Shown here one piece after another: positions 9,072 through 17,810 of a stretch of 64,000 nucleotides of DNA. The notes under the pieces are model-generated. The model searched no databases. It was not told the origin of the DNA and was given only the letters and a program-made list of their open reading frames with translations. Source of the DNA: Bacteroidia bacterium (GTDB taxonomy: Bacteria; Bacteroidota; Bacteroidia; 2-12-FULL-35-15); NCBI GenBank assembly GCA_020051175.1, contig JAGVJJ010000008.1, positions 45,194 to 109,193 on the forward strand. The letters run 5' to 3'. A program made the position numbers and the translations under genes. The first letter of the stretch is position 1. The number at the start of each line of letters is the position of its first letter.

Positions 9072-11768
9072 ATGATTTCAAAATATTCTGCGCTTTTTTT
9101 AGCTGCCCTCCTTATCAGTTCCTGTAACTTATTTAAAAAAAATAATACTTCGGATAATACGTTTAACGCGATTAACCTTGATACCCTTGAAGTTGAAGCC
9201 AATGCGTCTGAAGGAGAGTACCAGGCCGCAGCAACGCGTGTCAACGATATAATTCATACCAAGCTCGATGTAAGCTTTAATTGGGAAAGGCAATACCTGT
9301 ATGGAAAAGCAACAATTACAATAAAACCTTATTTCTACCCCACATCTACATTGGAATTGGATGCCCGTGGTATGGATATCAAAGAAGTATCACTGGTGAA
9401 GGAGGAGTATGAAAAGAACGGATACGACAGTAAAAAAGATCCACAGGGAAACTATGAAGCAAATGTGAGCAAGGTAACCGTGAAAGTACCATTAAATTAT
9501 ACGTATGAGAACGATGTGATTAAAATAAAGCTCGATAAGGAATATAAGAAAACGGAAGAATATACCGTTTTCATTGACTATGTATCCAAGCCAAACGAAT
9601 TGAAAAAAGGGGGAGGTAGCGCTGCCATCACCGATGATAAAGGGCTTTATTTTATAAACCCTTTGGGTAAAGAGAAGGACAAACCACAGCAGATATGGAC
9701 ACAAGGCGAAACACAAGCCAGTTCAGCATGGTTCCCGACAATCGACCGCCCGAATGAACGCATGACAAATGAGCTCTGCATTACTGTAAATAAAAAATAC
9801 GTTACGCTTTCCAATGGTGAACTCATGTTTTCCAGCGACAATGGCGACAGCACCCGTACCGATTGCTGGCGTATGGAGCTGCCCCATGCTCCATATCTGG
9901 TAATGATGGCCATTGGTGATTTTGCAGTAATAAAAGACCGCTGGCATGATAAAGAAGTGAGCTATTACCTGGAGAAGGAATATGCGCCTTATTCAAAGGA
10001 AATATTTGGGAATACCCCGGAAATGCTGGAGTTTTTCTCTACTAAATTGGGTGTGGAATATGTATGGAACAAATATTCCCAGGTAGTGGTGCGTGATTAT
10101 GTTTCAGGTGCAATGGAAAATACAACTGCTACGTTGCACGGTGAGTTTCTTCAACGTACGGATCGGGAATTGCTTGATCAGAATTTCGAAGATGTTATTT
10201 CTCATGAGCTTTTCCACCAGTGGTTTGGCGACCTTGTAACCTGCGAGTCATGGAGCAATTTGCCTTTAAACGAGTCATTTGCTACGTATGGCGAGTACCT
10301 TTGGAAAGAGTACAAATATGGGGCTGATGAAGCTGATTATCTGAGCGAAGATTCCAGGCAGGGTTACCTGGATGAATCTGGACGCAAGCAGGTGGATCTT
10401 GTGCGTTATCATTACAATGATAAAGAAGATATGTTTGATGCACATAGCTATAACAAAGGCGGACAGGTGCTTCACATGCTTCGTAAGTACGTTGGTGACG
10501 AAGCTTTTTTTGCTTCGCTCAAGCTGTACCTGGAAACAAATAAATTTACTTCTGTAGAAATACATAACCTGCGCATGACATTTGAGCAGGTAACGGGCGA
10601 AGATTTAAACTGGTTCTTTAACCAGTGGTTTTTATCTTCCGGCCATCCGGTCCTTGTGATAAAAACTCCGTATGATACAATCAACAAAAAGCAGAAAGTA
10701 CAGATAATTCAAACGCAGGATCTGAAAACAACGCCTTTGTTCAGAATACCTATGTATGTGGATATTTACTACAATGGTAAGAAAGACCGGCATCGCATTG
10801 TAGTAAGTAAAGTGGATGAAACTTTTGAATTTGATGCCGTACACCCTGATTTGGTGAATGTGGATGCTGAAAAAACATTACTGTGCGTTAAGTATGAGGA
10901 GAAGAGTGTTCCCGAACTGGCATTCCAGTTTAAAAATGCACCGCTGTACCGCGACCGCAGCGAAGCTTTGAACCTGATAGCGCAATACGAAGAAGACTCA
11001 CTGGCAGCAGAAGTGCTTATTGCTGCGCTGAATGACCCTTTTTGGAAAATCCGTGAAGATGCAATTGTCAAATTAAAAATTGCAATGGGCCGTTACCGTA
11101 AAGAAGCTAAGGAACTATTGGTTAGAATTGCAAAAAACGATTCAAAAGCATCGGTAAGGGCAACTGCTATTTATTTTCTGTCGGAAGAATACAAAGATCC
11201 TGATCTGAAACCAATCTATGAAAATGCACTTAATGACAGGGCTTATAGTGTAATGGGGGCCGGGCTGGTAGCTTACGCCAAAACAAATCCGGAAGAGGCA
11301 CTAAAGCTGGCTAAAAAATACGAAGAAGAAAAAAATACCGACATTCTTTTTACCATTGCTGACTTGTATGCCAATTATGGTAGTGATGATAACAATAAGT
11401 ATTTTATTAATGTAAAAGATAAGTTTACCGGCTTTTCCAGGATTGGATATGTAAGCCTGTACGGCTTGTTCTTGCAACGCAGCAATGTCCGTAATGAAAC
11501 GGTTATTTCAGGGGTTGATATCCTTAAAACGATTGCACAGAGCGATGCAGAAAACAAGTGGGTAACTTACTATACCCGCAAAACAATAAAAGAGCTGATA
11601 ACGATGTATGAGGTAAGAATTGCCGATAATACACAAAAATTAAAAACTCTTAAATCGAAAACCCCAAACAGCCCAGAGATTGGAGATATTGAGAAGCAGC
11701 TCGCCAGCGATAAAATCCAGCAGCAGAAAATATCAGAAATGTATAGTACTATAAAGGCGAGTAATTAA
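9072..11768 (+). CDS. M1 family aminopeptidase, lipoprotein
   Basis: 898 residues. The lipobox-like N-terminus (LLISSC) suggests a lipoprotein at the periplasmic face or outer membrane. It has the M1 exopeptidase motif GAMEN (near 346) and the zinc motif HELFH (378-382), with the third ligand Glu 18 residues later in NESFATYGEYLW. It removes N-terminal amino acids from peptides. The region after ~600 carries HEAT-like helical repeats (WKIREDAIVKL, KASVRATAIYFL), in line with the helical C-terminal domain of the family. It stands alone, divergent from the biotin-carrier gene, and its stop is 7 bases from the convergent TPR gene. Confidence 0.93.
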   Translation: MISKYSALFLAALLISSCNLFKKNNTSDNTFNAINLDTLEVEANASEGEYQAAATRVNDIIHTKLDVSFNWERQYLYGKATITIKPYFYPTSTLELDARGMDIKEVSLVKEEYEKNGYDSKKDPQGNYEANVSKVTVKVPLNYTYENDVIKIKLDKEYKKTEEYTVFIDYVSKPNELKKGGGSAAITDDKGLYFINPLGKEKDKPQQIWTQGETQASSAWFPTIDRPNERMTNELCITVNKKYVTLSNGELMFSSDNGDSTRTDCWRMELPHAPYLVMMAIGDFAVIKDRWHDKEVSYYLEKEYAPYSKEIFGNTPEMLEFFSTKLGVEYVWNKYSQVVVRDYVSGAMENTTATLHGEFLQRTDRELLDQNFEDVISHELFHQWFGDLVTCESWSNLPLNESFATYGEYLWKEYKYGADEADYLSEDSRQGYLDESGRKQVDLVRYHYNDKEDMFDAHSYNKGGQVLHMLRKYVGDEAFFASLKLYLETNKFTSVEIHNLRMTFEQVTGEDLNWFFNQWFLSSGHPVLVIKTPYDTINKKQKVQIIQTQDLKTTPLFRIPMYVDIYYNGKKDRHRIVVSKVDETFEFDAVHPDLVNVDAEKTLLCVKYEEKSVPELAFQFKNAPLYRDRSEALNLIAQYEEDSLAAEVLIAALNDPFWKIREDAIVKLKIAMGRYRKEAKELLVRIAKNDSKASVRATAIYFLSEEYKDPDLKPIYENALNDRAYSVMGAGLVAYAKTNPEEALKLAKKYEEEKNTDILFTIADLYANYGSDDNNKYFINVKDKFTGFSRIGYVSLYGLFLQRSNVRNETVISGVDILKTIAQSDAENKWVTYYTRKTIKELITMYEVRIADNTQKLKTLKSKTPNSPEIGDIEKQLASDKIQQQKISEMYSTIKASN

Positions 11769-11775
11769 TTTGAGC

Positions 11776-12093
11776 CTAATCTTCGTCAAGCATTAGCAAA
11801 GCTTCATTCAGCTCGCCCAGTGTTTTACGGTTGTTTTGTGCTTTAGCGATGGTTATGCCTTTGGTGTAACAATCTGCAGCCTTGCTGGTATTTCCGTTTT
11901 GCTCGTAGTATTTCCCAAGCTGGTAATAAGCTCCCAGATAGTTCGGGTCCTTTGCCAGCAGCTCTTCCAGTAATTCAATGGCTTTGCTTATGTCCTCTTT
12001 GGAATATTCTAAAGCAAGAGCATAACGCAGAAAAGAATCTCCGGGTTCTTTTTCCAGCATTTCCTGGATAGACAGAATACGTGAAGTCATCAT
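11776..12093 (-). CDS. Small TPR protein
   Basis: 105 residues with two to three tetratricopeptide repeats (FLRYALALEYSKEDISKAIE, AYYQLGKYYEQNGNTSKAAD). It has no signal peptide, so it is probably a cytoplasmic protein-protein interaction module. It lies 62 bases downstream of pheS on the same strand and may be co-transcribed. The function is not known. The gap contains a CTTTGTG/CACAAAG inverted repeat (12113-12142). Confidence 0.8.
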   Translation of the reverse strand: MMTSRILSIQEMLEKEPGDSFLRYALALEYSKEDISKAIELLEELLAKDPNYLGAYYQLGKYYEQNGNTSKAADCYTKGITIAKAQNNRKTLGELNEALLMLDED

Positions 12094-12112
12094 TAGTACT
12101 GAACCTTAGCGT

Positions 12113-12142
12113 CTTTGTGCTTAGTGCTTAAAAAACACAAAG
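12113..12142. repeat. Inverted repeat between pheS and the TPR gene
   Basis: CTTTGTG (12113-12119) and CACAAAG (12136-12142) around a 16-base loop. On the minus strand the surrounding text reads GCACAAAGACGCTAAGG, close to a short motif often seen between genes in many bacteria. It may be a dispersed repeat or a weak processing/terminator hairpin. Confidence 0.4.
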
Positions 12143-12155
12143 TTTTAGGAAAAAA

Positions 12156-13175
12156 TTAAATAACGGGTTTAAACTGCTTCAAAAAGCGAACATCGTTCTC
12201 AAAAAACAAGCGTAAATCCTTTACCTGATACTTAAGCATGGTAATGCGCTCAATGCCCATCCCAAAGGCAAAGCCACTATATACCTTACTGTCTATTTTA
12301 CAGTTTTCAAGCACCGCAGGGTCTACCATGCCGCAGCCTAGGATCTCCACCCAGCCTGCACCTTTACATATATTACATCCATCTCCTTTGCAGAAAGGGC
12401 AAGAGATGTCCATCTCCGCACTTATTTCAGTGAAGGGGAAAAAAGAAGGGCGCAGCCTTATTTTTGTTTCTTCACCAAACATCTCTTTTGAAAAATATAA
12501 CAAGGCTTGTTTTAAGTCTGCAAACGAAACACCCTTGTCAATGTACAAGCCCTCTACCTGGTGAAACTGGCAGTGTGCACGTGCCGAAATTGCTTCATTT
12601 CTGTATACTCGTCCCGGGGAAATAGTGCGGATAGGAGGTTTGCTGTTTTCCATGATATGCACCTGCACGGAGGATGTTTGTGTACGCAATACAATATCCG
12701 GGTTTTCGCTGATGTAAAATGTGTCCTGCATATCGCGTGCCGGGTGATCAGCAGGCGTATTAAGTGCCGTAAAATTATGCCAGTCATCCTCTATTTCCGG
12801 ACCATCAGATACGGTAAACCCAATGCGTGAAAAAATATCAATTATCTGGTTGCGTACAAGTGATAGTGGATGGCGTGAGCCAATAGCTATGCTTTCAGCA
12901 GGCAACGTTAAATCCTGTTCAATGTTTATTTCATCTGAACTTTCATACTTTTCTTTCAGTTCCTGAACTTTTTCCTGCGCCTTATTCCGGAGTTCATTTA
13001 ATTTTTGCCCGATCTCCTTTTTTAGCTCCGGAGCCACTGTTTTAAACTCATCAAACAATTCAGTAAGCTTTCCTTTTTTGCTCAGTATTTTAATACGAAA
13101 CTCCTCCACATGCTCTTTGCTCTCCGCAGCAAAAGTTTCTATTTCATTCAGCAACTCTTCAATTTTATTTTTCAT
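12156..13175 (-). CDS. pheS: Phenylalanine-tRNA ligase alpha subunit
   Basis: 339 residues, the normal length. The N-terminal ~90 residues form a coiled-coil arm. The class II catalytic core follows, with [15 protein letters not shown], the [12 protein letters not shown] signature, motif 2 around [21 protein letters not shown], and motif 3 [14 protein letters not shown] four-Cys cluster ([16 protein letters not shown]) near residue 265 looks like a zinc-ribbon-like insertion of the type found in several bacterial PheS proteins. With PheT it charges tRNA-Phe. pheT is not in the window. The candidate -7 element TACATTTG lies 17 bases upstream of the start. Confidence 0.96.
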   Translation of the reverse strand: MKNKIEELLNEIETFAAESKEHVEEFRIKILSKKGKLTELFDEFKTVAPELKKEIGQKLNELRNKAQEKVQELKEKYESSDEINIEQDLTLPAESIAIGSRHPLSLVRNQIIDIFSRIGFTVSDGPEIEDDWHNFTALNTPADHPARDMQDTFYISENPDIVLRTQTSSVQVHIMENSKPPIRTISPGRVYRNEAISARAHCQFHQVEGLYIDKGVSFADLKQALLYFSKEMFGEETKIRLRPSFFPFTEISAEMDISCPFCKGDGCNICKGAGWVEILGCGMVDPAVLENCKIDSKVYSGFAFGMGIERITMLKYQVKDLRLFFENDVRFLKQFKPVI

Positions 13176-13192
13176 TGTAATGATTGTTTATA

Positions 13193-13200
13193 CAAATGTA
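13193..13200 (-). promoter_or_regulatory. -7 promoter element of pheS
   Basis: TACATTTG on the minus strand, an exact TAnnTTTG match, 17 bases before the ATG at 13175. No well-placed -33 element was recognised. Confidence 0.5.
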
Positions 13201-13241
13201 CTAAATCTGTTTTTATACTGGCCGCACAAGCTTATGCACCT

Positions 13242-13281
13242 GGTTACGGATAACGAATGGTTTACGAATTTACGAATGTTA
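13242..13281. repeat. Dispersed intergenic repeat, copy a
   Basis: Contains GTTACGGATAACGAATGG followed by TTTACGAATTTACGAATG. It is nearly the same as the elements at 20851-20884 and 56263-56297, and related to 56098-56130. It is located upstream of pheS. Confidence 0.65.
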
Positions 13282-13285
13282 TCAT

Positions 13286-13348
13286 TTTAACAAATTGCCT
13301 ACTGCTAAATTGCCCACTGCCAACTGGAACAAACTGCCTACTGAATTA
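13286..13348. repeat. Degenerate short repeats (TTGCCTACTGC-type)
   Basis: Imperfect reiteration of the phrases TTGCCTACTGC, TTGCCCACTGCC and CTGCCTACTG between pheS and the cyclophilin stop. It is non-coding, low-complexity DNA. Confidence 0.5.
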
Positions 13349-14174
13349 CCACCACTTTCATCCTCACATCCTTTACCGGCCTGTCGTTTTCACCTGTTTT
13401 GCTGTTAGCAATTTCATCCACTACCTCCAAACCTTCATATACTTCTCCAAATATAGTATAGCTTTGATCCAGGTGCGGTGTGCCGCCTGTGGTTTTATAG
13501 GTTTTGATTTGTTCTTCGGTAAATTTATATACCGGCACCGTTGATAATTCTGACTCAACCTGTTTGCTGATAAGGTCGTTCACATATTTCATGCTGTCGG
13601 TCTGGTTGTTTTTAGCAAATGAGGGGCATTTTGCTATCCAGTATTTGTTCTCCTTTCGGTTAACAATAACATTAAACAGCTTGAGTTTGGTAATGCGCTG
13701 CGTTTGTACATTAAGCGTAGAGTCGTTGTGAATTTTTCCGTGTACGATGTAAAACTGAGAACCAGCCGAGGCTTGTGACGGATTTTCCAAATCGCTGTCG
13801 CGGGCGGCTGCCAGTACGCCTTTTTTATGAAAGAGCTTTGGATTAAATTCAGCCGGAATCGTGTACCCGGGACCGCCATTTCCCAACTCTATATTGGGTG
13901 CCGCATATTTTGAATCCGGGTCTCCACCCTGGATCACAAAGTTTTTAATAACCCTGTGAAACATCAGGCTGTCAAAATACCCGGTTTTTACCAGTTTAAT
14001 AAAGTTATCACGATGCAAAGGAGTTTCATTGTACAACCGTATTTTAATGTTGCCAAACTCTGTAATAACCATCACCTTCGTTTGTTTAAGGCTGTCGTTT
14101 ATATAACTGTATGATTTTGAGTTTATTATAAGAAAGGCAAATAAAAAAGCGGGGAAAAGTTTTTTGTATTTCAT
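13338..14174 (-). CDS. Exported cyclophilin-type peptidyl-prolyl isomerase
   Basis: 278 residues with a signal peptide (about 1-24). The cyclophilin core is split in two: FGNIKIRLYNETPLHRDNF through FHRVIKNFVIQGGD and GSQFYIVHG, then DQSYTIFGEVYEGLEVVDEI. Between the halves is an ~80-residue basic/charged insertion (about 155-235), which is common in Bacteroidota exported cyclophilins. Catalytic Arg in FHRVIKNF and Gln in FVIQGGD are present. It catalyses proline cis/trans isomerisation of exported proteins in the periplasm. Monocistronic between two intergenic gaps. Confidence 0.93.
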   Translation of the reverse strand: MKYKKLFPAFLFAFLIINSKSYSYINDSLKQTKVMVITEFGNIKIRLYNETPLHRDNFIKLVKTGYFDSLMFHRVIKNFVIQGGDPDSKYAAPNIELGNGGPGYTIPAEFNPKLFHKKGVLAAARDSDLENPSQASAGSQFYIVHGKIHNDSTLNVQTQRITKLKLFNVIVNRKENKYWIAKCPSFAKNNQTDSMKYVNDLISKQVESELSTVPVYKFTEEQIKTYKTTGGTPHLDQSYTIFGEVYEGLEVVDEIANSKTGENDRPVKDVRMKVVVIQ

Positions 14175-14260
14175 TAATAAATTATTAGATTTGCTAATTG
14201 TAAAGATAATGACTAATTATTAATACAATTTAATAGAGGCAATTATTTAAAACTGATACA

Positions 14261-14611
14261 ATGAAAAATTTTATCCTGAAGACATCGGCTTTTGCATGTG
14301 TAGCGTTACTGTTGATGACAGCTGTTTCTACCACATCCTGTAAAAAGGATAAAATGTCTCATGGTAAAATTACAGTTATTGATACTGCAGGTGCTGTAGT
14401 GCCGGGTGCAAACGTGATAGCAGAGTATGGCTCAACACGTTTTTCAAGCGTTACAGACGGTTCTGGTGTTGCTTTTATTGATTTGAAATTGCCTGCAATT
14501 CTTAATATTACTGCGGCAAGCAGCTCTTATCCCGGAATGTTGGGTAAAGGGATTTTACGACTGGATGAGCCTGGTAAAACGGCTGAAGTTACGGTTACTC
14601 TTAAGCCTTAA
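14261..14611 (+). CDS. Small lipoprotein with carboxypeptidase-regulatory-like domain
   Basis: 116 residues. The N-terminus is hydrophobic with a late lipobox (STTSC, Cys at ~27) followed by KKDK. The rest resembles one CarboxypepD_reg-like beta-sandwich (GKITVIDTAGAVVPGANVIA ... VTDGSGVAFIDLKLP), a domain usual in Bacteroidota surface lipoproteins and TonB receptors. No enzyme residues are seen. Its stop codon overlaps that of the convergent gene on the other strand in the tetranucleotide TTAA (14608-14611). Confidence 0.8.
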   Translation: MKNFILKTSAFACVALLLMTAVSTTSCKKDKMSHGKITVIDTAGAVVPGANVIAEYGSTRFSSVTDGSGVAFIDLKLPAILNITAASSSYPGMLGKGILRLDEPGKTAEVTVTLKP

Positions 14612-14952
14612 TTGGCAATTTCCTTATTTTTGAAATAATCAACAATGGCCTGCTTCATTAGCTGAAGTTGTTGTCCTGGCTTTAATGGTGGTAGTTGCGA
14701 ATTTACTTTCCAGTGTGGCCAGCCATCTTTATCAAGTCCTTCATATTCATAAAAACCATAAGGTGTAAGTAAAGTGCATATTGCAATGTGCATTACATCC
14801 AGTTTGGCATTTTTGGATAATTTAACTTTTCCTTTTCCAAGTTCCTGCACACCAATCAGGAATAAAACTCCCTGAATATCAATGTCTTCCCCAAATTGTG
14901 GCGCCAGGTTTTTTAATACTTCCTTAAAGTTCTTTTCGAGTTCCGAATCCAT
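14608..14952 (-). CDS. Conserved hypothetical protein, cytoplasmic
   Basis: 114 residues, no signal peptide. It is soluble, with a helical N-terminus and conserved-looking segments GVLFLIGVQELGKG, MHIAICTLL and DGWPHWKVN. I do not recognise a domain. It begins 21 bases after mqnE on the same strand, across a purine-rich (GA)n stretch (AGAGAGAGAGAGA on the minus strand) that may help ribosome binding. Co-transcription with mqnE is likely. The function is unknown. Confidence 0.75.
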   Translation of the reverse strand: MDSELEKNFKEVLKNLAPQFGEDIDIQGVLFLIGVQELGKGKVKLSKNAKLDVMHIAICTLLTPYGFYEYEGLDKDGWPHWKVNSQLPPLKPGQQLQLMKQAIVDYFKNKEIAN

Positions 14953-14973
14953 TTTATCTCTCTCTCTCTTCTT

Positions 14974-16143
14974 TTATGCCGTTTGTGCTTCTTTACTGAA
15001 ATCGTAGTTGCTGTAATCCGTAATTACATTATACAAAGTATCCCTTTCAATAGGGGTTTTGTTTACCTGCTTAATCATTTCTACCAGTTGTTGAGTGGTT
15101 AATGCCGGGTTTTGCTCTTCTGAACCGGCCATGGTGTATATTTTGGTGGAATCATCAATGGTTCCATCAATATCATCCACCCCAAAGGAAAGGGAGAGTT
15201 GTGCTGTGGTACGCCCTATCATAGGCCAGTAGGCTTTTAGATGACCGAAATTGTCCATATAAATGCGCGAAACGGCATAGTTGCGTAAATCTTCAATCAC
15301 ATCCACTTCCTTTATATGGCTCATCTGGTTGCCTTTGTTACGGAACTTTAATGGTATAAACGTATTAAAGCCCTTGGATCTGTCCTGTAACGTACGCAGG
15401 CGGTTCATGTGATCAATACGGTGCTCAAATTTTTCAATATGTCCATACAGCATGGTCGCATTGGATGGCATCCCCAACCTGTGTGCCGTTTCATGGATTT
15501 CCAGCCACTGCGCTGAAGTACATTTGTCCTCACAAATCTGCTGACGTATGGTTTCATCAAATATTTCAGCGCCTCCGCCCGGTAATGAGTCCTGGCCATG
15601 CTCTTTTAAAATGCGTAATCCTTCTTCATAGCTTACTTTGGCTTTGCGGCACATGTATTCAAGCTCAACAGCCGTAAAAGCTTTTACATGTATTTCAGGA
15701 CGAATGGCTTTTATTTTTTTTATCAGCTCTGCAAAATAGTGTAAACCCATTTTGGGGTGGACACCACCTACAATATGAACTTCCGTTACCGGTTTGCCGT
15801 CATACGAACGGACAATGTTCAGGATTTCTTCTTCCGACAGCTGCCATGCGCCATCTTCTTTCTGCTTCAGCAGGCGGGAATAAGAGCAAAATTTGCAGTC
15901 GAATACACAAATGTTGGTTGGTTCAATATGAAAGTTCCGGTTAAAAAATACTTTGCTGCCATGCTTCTTTTCACGGATATAATTGGCAAGGCTCCCAAGG
16001 TAGCCCAGTTCGCCTTTTTCATAAAGTAAAATGCCTTCTGATGAAGTTATCCGTTCCTGGTTATATACTTTTTCAGCAATGTTTTTAAGCTCAGGCGAAA
16101 TAGCCGAATCCAGCAGAATGGATTCAATTTTTGGGGTATTCAT
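14974..16143 (-). CDS. mqnE: Aminofutalosine synthase (radical SAM)
   Basis: 389 residues from ATG 16143. An upstream in-frame TTG at 16188 is rejected because the promoter lies between the two. It has the radical-SAM cluster motif CVFDCKFC and MqnE-type signatures HIVGGVHPKMG, SLPGGGAEIFD and NATMLYGHIE. It joins the enolpyruvyl product of MqnA with SAM to make aminofutalosine in the futalosine route to menaquinone. mqnB and mqnD, later steps of the same pathway, are 40 kb away at 56.3-57.9 kb. mqnA and mqnC are not in the window. Confidence 0.93.
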   Translation of the reverse strand: MNTPKIESILLDSAISPELKNIAEKVYNQERITSSEGILLYEKGELGYLGSLANYIREKKHGSKVFFNRNFHIEPTNICVFDCKFCSYSRLLKQKEDGAWQLSEEEILNIVRSYDGKPVTEVHIVGGVHPKMGLHYFAELIKKIKAIRPEIHVKAFTAVELEYMCRKAKVSYEEGLRILKEHGQDSLPGGGAEIFDETIRQQICEDKCTSAQWLEIHETAHRLGMPSNATMLYGHIEKFEHRIDHMNRLRTLQDRSKGFNTFIPLKFRNKGNQMSHIKEVDVIEDLRNYAVSRIYMDNFGHLKAYWPMIGRTTAQLSLSFGVDDIDGTIDDSTKIYTMAGSEEQNPALTTQQLVEMIKQVNKTPIERDTLYNVITDYSNYDFSKEAQTA

Positions 16144-16163
16144 GATGGGTGTATTTATACATA

Positions 16164-16195
16164 CAAAGTTACGCTTTTGTAGCGTCAATAATCAA
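16164..16195 (-). promoter_or_regulatory. mqnE promoter
   Basis: On the minus strand TTG (16193-16195), a 21-base spacer, then TAACTTTG (16164-16171), an exact TAnnTTTG element, 20 bases before ATG 16143. Confidence 0.6.
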
Positions 16196-16301
16196 TAAAA
16201 AAAGCTATAATTCGCGGACAACCAATTGTTTTGTACATTATACCGCTATGGAACTATTAGTGTAAGGGAGTACGTGGAACTACCTGGTGTATCTAGTGGC
16301 C

Positions 16302-16316
16302 CCCCTAAATTAGGGG
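16302..16316. repeat. Short perfect inverted repeat upstream of the PorP/SprF gene
   Basis: CCCCTAA-A-TTAGGGG, 7-bp arms with a single-base centre, 48 bases before ATG 16365. It could be an operator or part of a dispersed C-rich repeat. The loop is too short for a normal terminator hairpin. Confidence 0.45.
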
Positions 16317-16364
16317 ATGTTTTTCAGTTTTAAATTAAATAGTGTATTTTTATTAAAAAAAACA

Positions 16365-17303
16365 ATGAAGCCATTTCTGATTTTTGTGTTTGTTGCAGTG
16401 GTCGGTACCCCTGCCTTCTCACAGGATGCTCACTTTTCCCAATACAATTCTACACGTTTGCATACGAATCCTGCATTTGCCGGAACCGACAGCGCTTTGG
16501 TCGTTTCCTCCGCATACCGCATCCAGTGGCCGAAAATAGGCGGATCATACAAAACATTTAATTTTTCAGCTGATCAATACATCGGTTTTCTAAAGGGAGG
16601 TTTAGGTGTCAATTTTATGTACGATGACCAAATGAATGGTGCCTTCACTCATACTTCCTTTGATATTATGTACTCGCCAGAAATTCCTTTGGCAGGAAAA
16701 AAATTGATAATAAGACCAGCTATTCAGGCTGGATACTTTAAAAATACACTAGATTGGAGCAAACTGACTTTTGGTGATATGATAGACGCCCGAAGAGGTT
16801 TCGTATATAATGCTAATGAAATGCAGCCCCTTAGTTCAAAATCCAATATCGACTTTTCAGCAGGTGTGCTTGTATATGGTGCTCACTTTCATATGGGTGC
16901 TGCAGTATACCATTTGACCGAGCCAGATCAGGGCTTTAGAGGTCCCTCAAAATTGCCTATGAGAATTATCATGAATGCTGGAGCAAACCTGAACTTCAAA
17001 GACACAGAAAACCTTACTTTTTTTCCGACAGTTTTGTATCAAAAACAGCAGGATTTTCAAATGTATATAGCCGGATTGAATGCACGGTATAAAATGTTGC
17101 TGTTTGGTATAAGCTACAGGTTTGATGATGCTGCTATTGCCCTGTTTGGCTTTCAGAACAAGTATTTAAGAGTAAGTTACACGTTTGATTATACAACTTC
17201 TAAATTAACTCAACAGAATACAGGTGGTTCACATGAGCTTCAGCTCTCCTGCTTTTTGCACTACAAGAAAAGAAACACTGCAAAAGCGATTTTTCTTATT
17301 TAA
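16365..17303 (+). CDS. PorP/SprF family type IX secretion outer-membrane protein
   Basis: 312 residues from ATG 16365 (MKPFLIFVFVAVVG, signal peptide ending AFSQ). The in-frame ATG at 16317 would place 16 extra residues before the signal peptide. Family hallmarks are the start of the mature protein, DAHFSQYNSTRLHTNPAFAG, and the repeating beta-strands of an outer-membrane barrel. PorP/SprF proteins act with T9SS in export or anchoring of type-B sorting-domain substrates. The convergent neighbour is a small lipoprotein made mostly of such a type-B domain, which suggests a matched pair. Confidence 0.9.
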   Translation: MKPFLIFVFVAVVGTPAFSQDAHFSQYNSTRLHTNPAFAGTDSALVVSSAYRIQWPKIGGSYKTFNFSADQYIGFLKGGLGVNFMYDDQMNGAFTHTSFDIMYSPEIPLAGKKLIIRPAIQAGYFKNTLDWSKLTFGDMIDARRGFVYNANEMQPLSSKSNIDFSAGVLVYGAHFHMGAAVYHLTEPDQGFRGPSKLPMRIIMNAGANLNFKDTENLTFFPTVLYQKQQDFQMYIAGLNARYKMLLFGISYRFDDAAIALFGFQNKYLRVSYTFDYTTSKLTQQNTGGSHELQLSCFLHYKKRNTAKAIFLI

Positions 17304-17717
17304 TTACTTGTAAAGCATAAAAGTTCCGGTATACTCGTATTGCCGGTTAATCGCATCGGAAATATTTAATTTATAAACATAGCTCCCTTGCATTGTACTA
17401 TAACCAGCCTGTTTCCCATCCCATGAAAAATCTTTATAATCAGTTTCGTAAATAAGGTTGTTGTATTTGTTTAATATTTTAAGGCTGTTTAAATTAAAAT
17501 AACCCTTTATTTGGAAGTAATCGTTTATGCCATCCCAATTAGGGGTAAAGGCATTTGGGATATATACCGAAAATAATGTGTCTAATGAGTCGCTTCGTGT
17601 TTTATAAATATGGGTATACACAATAGTATCATCAGGATTGACAGATTCCTGTTTTTTGCAACCGAATATGAAAATGCAGGCAATCAAAATAAACAGACTG
17701 TTTTTATATCTCAACAT
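17304..17717 (-). CDS. Lipoprotein consisting mainly of a gliding-motility (type B) C-terminal domain
   Basis: 137 residues. The lipobox is FIFGC (Cys20). Residues ~50-137 match the CHU_C/gliding-motility-associated sorting domain: VYIPNAFTPNWDGINDYFQI, then a WDGK motif and a C-terminal strand ending YTGTFMLYK. Normally this domain sits at the end of very large adhesins as a T9SS signal. Here there is almost no passenger and a lipid anchor is predicted instead. The gene abuts the PorP/SprF gene (stops at 17303 and 17304). It may be a truncated adhesin or a dedicated partner of the PorP/SprF protein. Confidence 0.85.
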   Translation of the reverse strand: MLRYKNSLFILIACIFIFGCKKQESVNPDDTIVYTHIYKTRSDSLDTLFSVYIPNAFTPNWDGINDYFQIKGYFNLNSLKILNKYNNLIYETDYKDFSWDGKQAGYSTMQGSYVYKLNISDAINRQYEYTGTFMLYK

Positions 17718-17810
17718 ATTTATTTTGCTAGGCTTATTTACTCTTTAAAAGTAAGCTAATTTTCTCAAAAGAAATAGCTAAATTCATACAAATTTTGAGG
17801 GACTTTACAA

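Noticed and set aside
12113..12142. Considered as a terminator of pheS
   Set aside because: The stem is seven pairs with a long loop and no T-run in the minus direction, so it is listed only as an inverted repeat.
16144..16188. N-terminal extension of MqnE from TTG 16188
   Set aside because: The -7 promoter element TAACTTTG lies inside it, and the family N-terminus fits ATG 16143.
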